Shown one piece after another: positions 38,261-46,905 of a stretch of DNA of 64,000 nucleotides; the first letter of the stretch is position 1; every line of letters starts with the position of its first letter. The DNA is from Joostella atrarenae. GTDB lineage: Bacteria; Bacteroidota; Bacteroidia; Flavobacteriales; Flavobacteriaceae. The position numbers were made by a program, and so were the translations under genes. The stretch spans positions 372,001 through 436,000 of the forward strand of contig NZ_JAETXX010000002.1 of the NCBI RefSeq assembly GCF_021764745.1. Reading direction: 5' to 3'. The notes beneath the pieces are model-generated. The model did no database searches. It had not been told where the DNA came from and saw nothing but the letters and a program-made list of their open reading frames with translations.

Positions 38261-38355
38261 TACAGTAGTTTTTATTTTTTCATTCCTGTATTCTATATAA
38301 TATTCTTTATTTCCATTTTCAATAACCGCTTCAAAAGCTTCGTAATTTATTATCT
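38234..38355 (-). pseudogene. C-terminal remnant of a lost cassette gene
   Basis: On the minus strand the frame reads YEAFEAVIENGNKEYYIEYR and continues to a stop supplied by the B repeat at 38234-38236. The 5' part is missing, cut off where IS110 sequence begins. Nearly identical remnants occur in the composites near 43545-43666 and 46785-46905. No function assignable. Confidence 0.55.
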
Positions 38356-38547
38356 ATGTGCAGTTTTAATGCCTGTAAATACAACAAAGCATGCAGAGAT
38401 ATTTATGAACGAATTGTAGCAAAAGGGAAGAGTAAAAAACTGGCTTTAATAGCTTTGTGTAATAAGCTTCTAAAACAGGCTTTTGCCATCGCCTAATCAG
38501 GTTTAATATATGATGATTCTTATAGAAGTACTTTAGTGAAAAGTTAA
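38356..38547 (+). pseudogene. IS110-family transposase, C-terminal remnant (copy 1)
   Basis: Encodes the last 63 residues of an IS110 transposase (MCSFNACKYNKACRDIYERI), homologous to the end of the intact gene at 45009-45974. This copy carries a premature TAA at 38494-38496. It ends 33 bases before the conserved GTT at 38581, through TTTTTTACCACAGTACTTT. It is not functional. Confidence 0.85.
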
Positions 38548-38595
38548 TGCTTTTTTACTTGTTTTTTACCACAGTACTTTGTTATATGCAGGCTT

Positions 38596-39246
38596 TTAAC
38601 CTCTCATAATTTTTAATAGTTCTTGAATTTCTATAGTTGAATCTAATTTTCCATATCCGTTTAATGTCAATTTTCGTATTTTTTTGAATTTGTATAAATT
38701 ATTAATAACACCTGGCGTTGTATATTGAATATCAAAATACCAGTGATGGTTATCAAATTTTAAATTTAATTCACTGAATATATTTTGAAGACCTTCTAGA
38801 ATTTCCCATAATTCTTTTAACGAAATATCATATTTAAAAGTTTTTTTTCTCTTGTCGTTGTGAGCGTAATATTTATTCCGTAAACCTTCTATTTGCTCAA
38901 ATTTTGTAGAAATCGTTGATAAATTATCACATAAATCATTTAATTCTTGTAGTGAAATTGAATTTTCCCAATCTATTCTTTTTAAGTTTATTTTACAGAA
39001 TTCAAGAAGCTTTTGAATATTGTGGTCTTCCTTTTTTCCAATTAATTTAAAAATATCAATAATGAATAGTCTTATGTAGTTTCTATATAGTCTATTAAAA
39101 AACATAGACTCGGTTAAGATTTCTTTCTCTTGTGAATTATAACTTTCGCTTAAACTTTTAATATCCTTTTTTATAAATTCTAGTTCGAGTAATGTATCTC
39201 GAATTTCAGATAATCTTTTTTTTAAAATTAGTGTTTCAGCTCTCAT
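38596..39246 (-). CDS. Cassette 4: HEPN (AbiU2-like) protein
   Basis: 216 residues, largely helical. GLRNKYYAHNDK (about residues 123-134) contains an R-x5-H type motif characteristic of HEPN domains, which are often RNases in abortive-infection or toxin systems. The N-terminal 60 residues form a coiled-coil-like segment. The closest familiar family is AbiU2/HEPN, inferred from the motif. The cassette is bounded by GTTATATGCA (38581-38590) and TGCATATAAC (39258-39267), a perfect 10-base pair. No separate antitoxin is in the cassette. Confidence 0.6.
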   Translation of the reverse strand: MRAETLILKKRLSEIRDTLLELEFIKKDIKSLSESYNSQEKEILTESMFFNRLYRNYIRLFIIDIFKLIGKKEDHNIQKLLEFCKINLKRIDWENSISLQELNDLCDNLSTISTKFEQIEGLRNKYYAHNDKRKKTFKYDISLKELWEILEGLQNIFSELNLKFDNHHWYFDIQYTTPGVINNLYKFKKIRKLTLNGYGKLDSTIEIQELLKIMRG

Positions 39247-39264
39247 TTTTCTCAGCTTGCATAT

Positions 39265-39388
39265 AACGTGTTTGTATAAGATTAGTTGCGTGGTTTAAGC
39301 ACTAAATTTAGTAAATAAAGCACAGATAGAAAGTCCGCAAGGACTTTCGTAAGTAGGCTATAACCAGCAATTAATTTTATACGGTGTT
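39265..39388 (+). repeat. Array repeat A1 (attC-like)
   Basis: Begins AAC, ends GTT. GTATAAGATTAGTTGC (39274-39289) pairs with GCAATTAATTTTATAC (39367-39382) at all 16 positions, two as G-T. A central hairpin GAAAGTCC-GCAA-GGACTTTC lies between. Copies A2 and A3 differ at both stems by paired changes, so the fold is conserved rather than the sequence. Confidence 0.8.
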
Positions 39389-39392
39389 GTGC

Positions 39393-41351
39393 CTAGTTTA
39401 TTAACTTCTTTATTTTTGTTATCCATTCCATTTCAGTTTCTTCTTTAAATAATGGTTTTTGCAAAATCTCAATATATTTTTCTGCAAATCTTATTTTATT
39501 ATAACCTTGGTTGTCATCGAAAAAATCTTTAATGTCGTCTTTTTCGCTATCTCTTAAATCAAAAGTAGAATAGGAGTTAGTTGCATTATCTCTAACTTCA
39601 CAGTTTTTTATAATGTTTTTAATACTCTCATATTCTTCTGTAAATTCAATTAGTGTTTGTTTATAAACGTATGGACTCAAACAATCTTCAATTTCCGTTG
39701 GAGGATTCATTGAGTTTCTATTTACATCTATAAGCTCTGTTTTTAAATTCTCTTTTTTATTGTTCCATAATCTATAAAAAAACAAATTTTTATTATTATT
39801 TTCATAATCAACTTCAACCCTTTCAGAATCTGTATCAATAAGACAAATTACTTTTCCGTTTATAGTATAATCTGGGTCTTTAATTGGAGATAATAAATTG
39901 TTATATAATTTTCGAACTTCTTTGAAAGACCCTAAGGGAAGTATTCTTAATTTATTATTTTCAATTTCATTTTTGAACATTATTTCAAAATATATTTTTT
40001 CTGAAAGACCTTCACAAACTATCCAGTTATAAGGTTCGTCTTTTAAAATTGAAAATAAAATAGATTGAACTAAGTCATTATAGCTTTTCATATTATAGTC
40101 AATGGGTAATTTTCCCTTAGCTTTTTTTCTTGCTTGTGTGATTGTTTCTCTATAATTATAAAGATTAAAGAAATCAGCAGAGTTTTCATTTGATGATTTC
40201 TTACGTATAGAAGTTGCACTACCATTTAACACAATAGGAAGAAATCCATACCAATGAGTAGATATAATTATTTGATGTTTGTTTTTTGTTAAACTAAAAA
40301 GTTTTTCAAATTGGTCGTAACAAGCAGAAATATGTAACGAAGCTTCTGGTTCATCTACTGCTAGAATTATATTTGAATTTGTGTTTTTGTTTTTTAAAAG
40401 AAATGAGTATGCGACATCGATTAGTGCTTTTCTTTTCTCTCCTGAGCTTAATTCGCTGACAGGTATTAGTTTAGATCCGTTTTTCGGCTTTTTGTTTAAA
40501 ACTTTAATTGAAAAGTATGCCTCAATTATTTTAGAAACTAAATCAGGCATTGTTAAGCTGTTCTTATGATAGCCTTTATACTCATATTCCTCTAATATAC
40601 TTTCAACATCTTTAACGAAAAAATTTAAATCTTTATTAATTTGTTTTAATGTTCCTGGTTTAATTGCTTTAATAATTTCATCTTGAATGTTTTTATCCAT
40701 CAGTTTCTGCATTTCTACAGTTTCTAATTTTGTATAGGTAAATACATCAGTTTCTACGGGAATATATAAGTAAGAATAATGTGAGATGATGTAGTCATAA
40801 AAACCTTTAAAATACTCTTGTATTTCTTTTTCAGAAGGTTTTACTGAGGGTTTTTCCCCGATAAAATCGAGATAGTTTTGATAGCCTCCAAAATATATAG
40901 AATTATCATTGTGTTTTTTACCAACAATAAGTATGAAATAATCATCTTTATTATATGACTTTTTTAATTCACCTATATGCTCATTAAATGCAGATGAACT
41001 TTTTGTCGGAGCTTTAAGATTATTGTTCCAAATAAAATTAGATAATTTTTCAGCTTTTTGAAATAGTTCTTGGTCAGCTAATTTTGTATTTCTTAATTTT
41101 TCTTTTTTAATTAAGAAAACTGGAGCTATATATGGAAAGTTATCTCCACCAACACCTTCATTTTTAGCTTCGTTATTTATTGGCCAATTGTTGTTTTTTT
41201 GATTTAAAACACAATCAATAGCTTCTAAAACAGAACTTTTTCCGACACCATTTTCACCAATTAAACTAGAAAATCCAACTCCTTCAGAAATAGGAATGAA
41301 AGTAATTCCTTTATAAATTTTAAAATGTCTTAAAAATATTGATGTTATCAT
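39393..41351 (-). CDS. Cassette 5: OLD-like AAA ATPase with TOPRIM domain
   Basis: 652 residues. Walker A is LIGENGVGKSSVLEAID (about 30-46), the ABC-type signature VSELSSGEKRKALIDVAY (about 300-317) and Walker B IILAVDEPEASLH (about 331-343), followed by a switch His (ISTHWYGF). The C-terminal TOPRIM nuclease region has VCEGLSEKIYFEIM (Glu, about 456) and CLIDTDSERVEV (DxD, about 512). This is the OLD nuclease architecture linked to phage defence. All motifs are intact. The stop codon lies inside the flanking inverted repeat GTTGTGCCTA (39386-39395), paired with TAGGCACAAC (41368-41377). Confidence 0.85.
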   Translation of the reverse strand: MITSIFLRHFKIYKGITFIPISEGVGFSSLIGENGVGKSSVLEAIDCVLNQKNNNWPINNEAKNEGVGGDNFPYIAPVFLIKKEKLRNTKLADQELFQKAEKLSNFIWNNNLKAPTKSSSAFNEHIGELKKSYNKDDYFILIVGKKHNDNSIYFGGYQNYLDFIGEKPSVKPSEKEIQEYFKGFYDYIISHYSYLYIPVETDVFTYTKLETVEMQKLMDKNIQDEIIKAIKPGTLKQINKDLNFFVKDVESILEEYEYKGYHKNSLTMPDLVSKIIEAYFSIKVLNKKPKNGSKLIPVSELSSGEKRKALIDVAYSFLLKNKNTNSNIILAVDEPEASLHISACYDQFEKLFSLTKNKHQIIISTHWYGFLPIVLNGSATSIRKKSSNENSADFFNLYNYRETITQARKKAKGKLPIDYNMKSYNDLVQSILFSILKDEPYNWIVCEGLSEKIYFEIMFKNEIENNKLRILPLGSFKEVRKLYNNLLSPIKDPDYTINGKVICLIDTDSERVEVDYENNNKNLFFYRLWNNKKENLKTELIDVNRNSMNPPTEIEDCLSPYVYKQTLIEFTEEYESIKNIIKNCEVRDNATNSYSTFDLRDSEKDDIKDFFDDNQGYNKIRFAEKYIEILQKPLFKEETEMEWITKIKKLIN

Positions 41352-41374
41352 TCAGTTTTTTTCTAATTAGGCAC

Positions 41375-41589
41375 AACTATTAGATAAACGCACTCACGCT
41401 TATTTCTCGCTCAAATATAGTAATTCAATTAAAAAAATATTTACAGGAAACCGTAATCAGAAATAAGAGAAAAGATTAAAGAGTGCAGAATAGAGAAATG
41501 CCTTCTGCGACTTTGCAGTTTTACAACTTTACAATACTAAATATTAACTTTGAAAAACTGGACTAGTGCTTTTCATAGGATACGGTGTT
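41375..41589 (+). repeat. Array repeat B2 (attC-like, uninterrupted)
   Basis: Family B, about 215 bases, from AAC to GTT. GCACT near the left end pairs with AGTGC near the right end, with AAA/TTT and further pairs outside. It contains TATATTTG on the minus strand (41412-41419), a match to the TAnnTTTG promoter element facing the OLD gene at 41351. Confidence 0.75.
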
Positions 41590-41600
41590 GGCAACAGTTG

Positions 41601-42530
41601 TTACTTTATTTTTATTGATGTTGAATAAATTTTACTCAAACCATTTGAATTTTCTGTAATATATTTTTTAAATTCTGTAATATTGTTAAATTTTTTTGGA
41701 TTAAGGTTTCTTCTTTTGCTTGTAAAATATAAGATTTGGTTTTCCTCATCATAAAAAGGGCAATATTCCATATATTTCGTATTAATGGGAGTCCCTAAAT
41801 TTTTCGCTTTTTGCCATTCTCCACTTTTGTCTTTTCTTGAAATGTATAAATCACCACTTCCTTGACCATCTTTCTCATTATATTTTGTGAATAACAGAAA
41901 ATTTTCTTTTTTGGATATAAAAGCATTAAATTCATATCCATCACTATTTATATTCCTACTCAAAAGGATAGGAGCTAAATATTTATCGTTTTCCCATTTA
42001 CAAAAATAAATATCATCTTTCCCTAAACCATTTGGAGAATCCATTGTGAAATATAGATTGTTGTTGTCGCTAACTGAAGGGTAAAATTCATCTAAATCTG
42101 AATTAATAGGTTTTCCAATGTTTTTAGGCTCGGACCATTTATCATCTTTATTATTTCTGTCAACATACCAAATGTCAAAATCTTTTTTATCATTATTGTT
42201 TGCATCTATTGGTTTGTCCGAAACAAAAAATAGGCGGTTTCCATTTGCGGATAAAAATGGCTCTAAATACATATACGAATCGCAAAAAGGTAATAGTTCA
42301 GGTTCTAGCCATTCGTTATTTTCTTTTCTGATACATGCAATTTGTGAAATTTCTGAAAAAGGACTTTGTATAGTAAAAAAAGCTTCAGTTCCATCGTTAG
42401 AAATGCATAAATCTCGTACATTGTTAAATTGATTTAGTTTCTCATTAAATTGAATAATTTCATTTTCATTTTGAGCTAATAATGAATTTGAAATTAAAAT
42501 TAACAGAATTATTAATTTAATTTTAATCAT
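41601..42530 (-). CDS. Cassette 6: exported PD40/WD40-like beta-propeller protein
   Basis: 309 residues with a signal peptide (ending LLAQ, about residue 20). Repeated blocks such as GNRLFFVSDKP, NNLYFTMDSPNGLGKDDIYF and NQILYFTSKRR are PD40/TolB-type propeller blades spaced about 45-55 residues apart. Such domains often accompany OmpA-like or peptidase domains, but here the propeller stands alone. Boundaries are GTTGGCAACA (41587-41596) and TGTTGCCAAC (42559-42568), a perfect pair. Confidence 0.78.
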   Translation of the reverse strand: MIKIKLIILLILISNSLLAQNENEIIQFNEKLNQFNNVRDLCISNDGTEAFFTIQSPFSEISQIACIRKENNEWLEPELLPFCDSYMYLEPFLSANGNRLFFVSDKPIDANNNDKKDFDIWYVDRNNKDDKWSEPKNIGKPINSDLDEFYPSVSDNNNLYFTMDSPNGLGKDDIYFCKWENDKYLAPILLSRNINSDGYEFNAFISKKENFLLFTKYNEKDGQGSGDLYISRKDKSGEWQKAKNLGTPINTKYMEYCPFYDEENQILYFTSKRRNLNPKKFNNITEFKKYITENSNGLSKIYSTSIKIK

Positions 42531-42565
42531 AACTATTTTTCTGTTATTTTTTTCTAATTGTTGCC

Positions 42566-42755
42566 AACGGTTTAGCTATGAACAGTACGGTAGCAAACCA
42601 GCGTTTGCTTTCCGCCACGCACATAGCGAAATCTTTTGGTTTTCTTTTTTTCTTTGTCCCGCTAAAAAGCAAAATCCCAAAGATTTTGTAAGCATCATAA
42701 AAATACACAAACCCAGCGACTAAGCTCGAAGCCCTTATTGTTTATAGGTTTTGTT
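42566..42755 (+). repeat. Array repeat C (attC-like, single copy)
   Basis: From AAC to GTT. CTATGAACA (42576-42584) pairs with TGTTTATAG (42739-42747) at nine positions, one G-T. An inner hairpin uses AATCTTTTGG and CCCAAAGATT. Sequence is unrelated to A and B, but the layout is the same. Confidence 0.65.
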
Positions 42756-42766
42756 GTATGCCGTTT

Positions 42767-43324
42767 TTATGAGACCCACAGGACATCCACTTTTTCAATA
42801 GTCCATTTCTTATTTTTTTGCAAATGAAAAATTAATCCTTCTCCACAATCCCCACTTCCAGCGCATATAAATGATGTATAAACTATGGCTTCATCATACT
42901 TTTCATTATAACTTATTGAAGAAATTTGAATCATTCCAATATGAGGGCTTTTGACATCTTGGTCTCTCAAAACCTGTAATTCGTACCGGTCAAAATTCTT
43001 TATTTTAGTTATGTCCCACTTTTGTTTTGCTCTAAAATCATCGGTTGAAAATTCACTTAACTCATGGAAAGTTAAATAGCCTTTTATATCCTCAATATCT
43101 GATTCTCTTAGATTTGTATGATTCAAAACAAGTAGTGATTGGTATTCTTGAGATTCATCAATCCAACCCAGCCCATTTTCATCATCAGATCTGTGTCCTA
43201 GAGAATGATTCAGGACTTCGGATATAATTTCATAATTATCCTTTTCCTTTACTTCTAATTTGCATGAAGAAAATGCAAAACAAAAGATTATGAAGAATAT
43301 ATAAATACTGGTGTTTTGTTTCAT
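42767..43324 (-). CDS. Cassette 7: hypothetical lipoprotein
   Basis: 185 residues with a lipobox (AFSSC, Cys21). The mature part contains CAGSGDCGEGLIF, a Gly/Cys segment, and a C-terminal KKWTIEKVDVLWVS typical of small exported proteins with an SnoaL- or NTF2-like end, though I cannot place it in a family. Boundaries are GTTGTATGCC (42753-42762) and GGCATACAAC (43334-43343), a perfect pair; the start codon lies only ten bases inside. Confidence 0.65.
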   Translation of the reverse strand: MKQNTSIYIFFIIFCFAFSSCKLEVKEKDNYEIISEVLNHSLGHRSDDENGLGWIDESQEYQSLLVLNHTNLRESDIEDIKGYLTFHELSEFSTDDFRAKQKWDITKIKNFDRYELQVLRDQDVKSPHIGMIQISSISYNEKYDEAIVYTSFICAGSGDCGEGLIFHLQKNKKWTIEKVDVLWVS

Positions 43325-43340
43325 TTTTTAAATGGCATAC

Positions 43341-43571
43341 AACTATCAAACAAACGCTCTCACGCTCATTTCTCCCTCAAATATAGCAATTCAATTAAAA
43401 ACTATTTACGGGAAACCGTAATCAGAAAAAAAGAGTGAAGATAAAAGAGTACAGAATAGAGAAATGGCTTCTGCAAATTTGCAGATTCGCGAATTTGCAA
43501 TTTTACAACTTTACCATACTAAATATTAACTTTGAAAAACTGGACTAGCGCTTTTTATAGGTACCATTGTT
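43341..43571 (+). repeat. Array repeat B3 (attC-like)
   Basis: Family B from AAC to GTT, with TATATTTG on the minus strand at 43378-43385 facing cassette 7. It continues into a composite with a truncated gene end and an IS110 remnant, like B1 and B4. Confidence 0.75.
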
Positions 43572-43666
43572 TACAGTAGTTTTTATTTTTTCATTCCTGT
43601 ATTCTATATAATATTCTTTATTTCCATTTTCAATAACCGCTTCAAAAGCTTCGTAATTTATTATTT

Positions 43667-43858
43667 ATGTGAAGTTTTAATGCCTGTAAATACAACAAAG
43701 CATGCAGAGATATTTATCAACGAATTGTAGCAAAAGGGAAGAGTAAGAAACTGGCTTTAATAGCTGTGTATAATAAGCTTCTAAAACAGGCTTTTGCCAT
43801 CGCCAAATCAGGTTTAATATATGATGATTCTTATAGAAGTACTTTAGTGAAAAGTTAA
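43667..43858 (+). pseudogene. IS110-family transposase, C-terminal remnant (copy 2)
   Basis: The same 63-codon tail as at 38356 and 46906. Here the second codon is TGA instead of TGC, so the frame is broken at the start. It is followed by the same TTACCACAGTACTT end sequence before cassette 8. Confidence 0.85.
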
Positions 43859-43907
43859 TGCTTTTTTACTTGTTTGTTACCACAGTACTTTATTGTCATA
43901 CGTTTTT

Positions 43908-44612
43908 TTAATTTTGGTACGAAGTCAATTTCCCGTTTTCAAAATATAGATAAATGTTGTCGTAAACCCATTGTTCGTGAACTCCCCAAGAACCAACAGT
44001 TCTGTTGATGTCTTTGGGACTTCCTAATGAGATAGTTGCCATTTCTCTGTTCATTCCAGTCCAATAATATCCTTCTTTTAGTTTATCAAAAGTTTTTTGT
44101 CCATACTTTTTAATATACTCTTTTTCTAATTTGGCATATTCTCCTTTTTTAAATTTAAGCTTGTTTTCGTATTCTAATCTTTTTAATTCTTTTTGTTCTT
44201 GCTTTTTTACTTTTATAAATTCATATATTTTTTCGTTCTTTTCAATCCACATCTCACTCATATATCCACAAATTGAATCAGTACAAACTCCAAAATAACC
44301 ATCAAAATAATCTAATAAAATAACTTCTTTTTTTTCTGTCAATTTGGTGATTATTTCTCCCATTACGTTTGAAGATTTTTTTATGTAAGCACCTTCTCTT
44401 GCAGTAGAAACTAAAGATGAGTCCGAGACCATTTTTTTGATTTCTTTAGATTTCAAAACAGCTATTTGAATTTCAACTTTTTTTAATGAATCATTTAGTT
44501 TATTTATGTCAGTAGTCAAATCTTGTTTTAACTTTTCTAAATCTGAAATTTCCCTTTCTTGAGATAATACATTTAAGGAAACTAAAAGTATAATTAAAGT
44601 AATGATTCTCAT
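43908..44612 (-). CDS. Cassette 8: SH3-domain exported protein with BamE-like tail
   Basis: 234 residues. Signal peptide (ending VLSQ, about residue 18), coiled coil (about 20-60, EKLKQDLTTDINKLNDSLKKVEIQI), bacterial SH3-type domain (about 65-130, with VLLDYFDGYFGVCTDSICGYM), a second charged coiled coil (about 130-175), and a C-terminal SmpA/BamE-like segment (GMNREMATISLGSPKDINRT ending YLYFENGKLTSYQN). Probably periplasmic and peptidoglycan-related, by domain analogy. The left boundary is TTGTCATACG near 43893 and the right ACCAACG near 44642; they do not pair, so one end has been replaced. Confidence 0.72.
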   Translation of the reverse strand: MRIITLIILLVSLNVLSQEREISDLEKLKQDLTTDINKLNDSLKKVEIQIAVLKSKEIKKMVSDSSLVSTAREGAYIKKSSNVMGEIITKLTEKKEVILLDYFDGYFGVCTDSICGYMSEMWIEKNEKIYEFIKVKKQEQKELKRLEYENKLKFKKGEYAKLEKEYIKKYGQKTFDKLKEGYYWTGMNREMATISLGSPKDINRTVGSWGVHEQWVYDNIYLYFENGKLTSYQN

Positions 44613-44642
44613 TGATTTTCGCTTTTTTTTTTAATATTTACC

Positions 44643-44779
44643 AACGTTAAATATATGCATTCGTGCGAGCGGAAATACAAGGAATTTCAAGCTAAGCACG
44701 AGCACTGTTTGTATTGCGTTATTGCAGATATTCCTGTCCTCAGACTTAAACCACTAACTTCGCATGATGTATATATAGC
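44643..44779 (+). repeat. Array repeat E (attC-like), interrupted by IS110
   Basis: Starts with AAC at 44643. TATATGCAT (about 44652-44660) pairs, with one G-T, with ATGTATATA at about 44767-44775, so the fold seen in other repeats is present. The expected closing GTT is found only at 46003, after the IS110 element. Confidence 0.5.
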
Positions 44780-44822
44780 TTAAGTTAGCAATTCCTTAAA
44801 TTAGATATATTAATCAGAAAGA

Positions 44823-44893
44823 AAAAGCGTAGAATAAGGTTATGATATACGTTGAAACCTAGATTTCGTCAACATTGAAAACCCCTACGCTTT
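44823..44893 (+). ncRNA. Candidate IS110 bridge-RNA region
   Basis: AAAGCGTAG (44823-44831) pairs with CTACGCTTT (44885-44893), enclosing an inner stem based on GTTG and CAAC. It lies 115-185 bases upstream of the transposase start, in the left non-coding end, where IS110-subgroup elements encode their bridge RNA. The structure is seen; the RNA function is inferred from the family. Confidence 0.35.
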
Positions 44894-44916
44894 ACTACTC
44901 TAAATTCGTTCAGTTC

Positions 44917-44936
44917 CCTGCCTGCCGGCAGGCAGG
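44917..44936. repeat. GC-rich perfect palindrome
   Basis: CCTGCCTGCCGGCAGGCAGG, a perfect 20-base palindrome in otherwise AT-rich DNA, 72 bases before the transposase start. Similar GC-rich palindromes occur dispersed in Bacteroidota genomes. It may be a separate small repeat inserted in the IS, or part of its left-end structure. Confidence 0.7.
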
Positions 44937-45008
44937 TGTGAGACTTTGGATCTCGTTTTTAAGTTGTAGAATTCTCAGTAGTTATTTCTTTCCAATCCTT
45001 TTTTTATT

Positions 45009-45974
45009 ATGAGTAAAGTTAAAGAATTTATTGGTATCGATGTTAGTAAAGATTTTATTGATGTTTATGATTGTAAAGGTGAGTTTCATCAATTTACAAA
45101 TAGTTTGTCAGGCTTTAAACAATTAAAGAAAATCACCAATAGTTTGTCTCATTGTATTGTTGAAGCTACAGGTTATTATCATATACAATTAGCCTATTTT
45201 TTATTAGAGCATGATATAGCAGTCTCTGTAGAGAACCCTTTGAAAGTAAAGCGTTTTATCCAGATGAAATTAAGTAAGGTAAAGACTGATAAGAGTGATG
45301 CTAAACAACTTTATGAATACGGACTAAATCAGAAGCCAAAATGTTGGGAGGGTCATAGTAAGAACCAACAAGAATGCTTGCAAATAGTAAGGTTATTAAG
45401 TGTTTACACAAAACAACCTACTCAATTAAAAAATAAAATTCACGGCGAATCTGTATTGGGAATCCCTTCCAAAGAGGTTTTGAAATCTTTAAAAAGACAG
45501 TTGAAAAATATAGATAATGAGCTTGTGAAGTTGGAAGCTATATTGTCTGAAAAAGTGAAATTAGCGTATCAAAAAGAAGTAACTTTATTAAAATCAATTC
45601 CAGGTATAGGCGAGAAAACTGCATTAATGTTGTTGGTGTTTACAAATGGTTTAAAGCAATTTAAATCGGCCAGTGAACTTTGTAGTTATGCAGGTATTAC
45701 ACCTACCACGAGAGAGTCTGGAACGAGTATAAAAGGTAGACCTAGAATCAGTAAAATGGGTAATCCTAAACTTAGAAATTTACTATTCATGTGTAGTTTT
45801 AATGCATGTAAATATAATCGCGCATGTAAGGCGCTTTACGAGCGTATTGTTACAAAAGGAAAGAGTAAAAAGTTAGCATTAATTGCCGTATGTAATAAAC
45901 TACTTAAACAAGCTTTTGCTATTGTGAAAAATGGAATGCCTTATGATGAAAACTTTGTTTCAAGATTGAGGTAA
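45009..45974 (+). CDS. IS110-family transposase
   Basis: 321 residues. The N-terminal RuvC-like DEDD domain opens with EFIGIDVSKDFIDVYD (first Asp at residue 10) and includes IVEATGYYH and KTDKSDAKQLYEYG (about 95-108). The C-terminal Transposase_20 domain has LKSIPGIGEKTALMLL, SYAGITPTTRESG and FMCSFNACKYNRACKALYERI. Length is at the short end for IS110 (320-400), which fits the subgroup with its RNA in the left end. All acidic residues and the serine-containing ESGTS segment are present, so it is probably functional. It recombines DNA guided by an element-encoded RNA. Confidence 0.93.
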   Translation: MSKVKEFIGIDVSKDFIDVYDCKGEFHQFTNSLSGFKQLKKITNSLSHCIVEATGYYHIQLAYFLLEHDIAVSVENPLKVKRFIQMKLSKVKTDKSDAKQLYEYGLNQKPKCWEGHSKNQQECLQIVRLLSVYTKQPTQLKNKIHGESVLGIPSKEVLKSLKRQLKNIDNELVKLEAILSEKVKLAYQKEVTLLKSIPGIGEKTALMLLVFTNGLKQFKSASELCSYAGITPTTRESGTSIKGRPRISKMGNPKLRNLLFMCSFNACKYNRACKALYERIVTKGKSKKLALIAVCNKLLKQAFAIVKNGMPYDENFVSRLR

Positions 45975-46023
45975 AATCCTTTGGTTTTTACCTCAGTTCT
46001 TTGTTGCCCACCGTTTTTTTTAT

Positions 46024-46557
46024 TCATACAGATTGAGCAATCTGCACGTTTTCCTTTTCTTTCAGATATTCAGAAACTAATTCGCTGTAACACATTAAAT
46101 TCCCATACAATGTACAACCAAGGTCAAAATTTTCCACATCATATTTTTTCAAATTTTGTGTCAAATTTCCTGTTCCTGCAAATCCGCCCGAAAAGTATTT
46201 TAGTTCGTCATTCTTTAAGTCATTTGCAAATCTCTTGTTCATTTGTTCGCAACTCAATTCGTGATATTCCGTTAGCGTTTTTTCATAGCGCTCAATCGAA
46301 TAATGTTCAAAAGTCAAGTTTACGGTCAATGATAAAGCTATTAACGCAATTCCAAAAGCGAAATAAGTCAGAATTCGGCTTTTCATTTTTAATTCTCTTG
46401 GCAAAAAGTAAAAAATAATGGTCAGTACGACAAATATTGCTGGTAGATAAAATTCCGTTTGATATCCGTTGTCTTTTAAGTTTAGATAACTAAAAATTCC
46501 GAACCCAATTCCGAGGATTAATATTGGTAATATTGTGTATTTTAATTTCGCGTACAT
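46024..46557 (-). CDS. Cassette 9: three-TM membrane protein of unknown function
   Basis: 177 residues from MYAKLKYTILP; an upstream ATG would start inside the repeat. Three hydrophobic segments (about 6-27, 34-56 and 66-88) are followed by a soluble domain of about 90 residues. No family recognised. Boundaries are GTTGCCCAC (46003-46011) and GTGTGGTAAC (46571-46580), which pair with one G-T and one bulged T. The right end of the IS110 element lies directly against its left boundary. Confidence 0.62.
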   Translation of the reverse strand: MYAKLKYTILPILILGIGFGIFSYLNLKDNGYQTEFYLPAIFVVLTIIFYFLPRELKMKSRILTYFAFGIALIALSLTVNLTFEHYSIERYEKTLTEYHELSCEQMNKRFANDLKNDELKYFSGGFAGTGNLTQNLKKYDVENFDLGCTLYGNLMCYSELVSEYLKEKENVQIAQSV

Positions 46558-46577
46558 TTTTTTTTCAAATGTGTGGT

Positions 46578-46810
46578 AACCATTAGATAAACGCACTCAC
46601 GCTTATTTCTCCTTCAAATGTAGCAATTCAATTAAGAAACTATATGCGGGAATCCGTAATCAGTATAAAAAGTGAATAGATTAAAGAGTATGGAATAGAG
46701 AAATGCATTCTGCAAATTTGCAGATTAGCGACTTTGCAGTTTTACAACTTTACAATACTAAATATTAACTTTGAAAAACTGGACTAGTGCTTTTCATAGG
46801 TACCATTGTT
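46578..46810 (+). repeat. Array repeat B4 (attC-like)
   Basis: Family B from AAC to GTT. The promoter box here reads TACATTTG on the minus strand (46615-46622), a change from TATATTTG that still satisfies TAnnTTTG. It continues into the third composite. Confidence 0.75.
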
Positions 46811-46905
46811 TACAGTAGTTTTTATTTTTTCATTCCTGTATTCTATATAATATTCTTTATTTCCATTTTCAATAACCGCTTCAAAAGCTTCGTAATTTAT
46901 TATTT

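Larger units (their letters stand above)
44780..46002 (+). mobile_element. IS110-family insertion sequence inside an array repeat
   Basis: About 1.2 kb. The right end, TTTACCTCAGTTCTTT, abuts the conserved GTT of cassette 9 at 46003; the same end sequence, with small changes, abuts the cassette starts at 37454, 38581, 43893 and 47131. The left end is placed near 44780 because repeat E stops there; the exact base is not certain. There are no terminal inverted repeats and no clear target duplication, as usual for IS110. Transposase and a structured left non-coding region are both present, so it may be active. Unlike all array genes it is on the plus strand. Confidence 0.75.

Noticed and set aside
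44823-44936. Group II intron or riboswitch in the IS110 left end
   Set aside because: No domain V-like hairpin, reverse transcriptase or known aptamer pattern; an IS110 RNA is the simpler reading.
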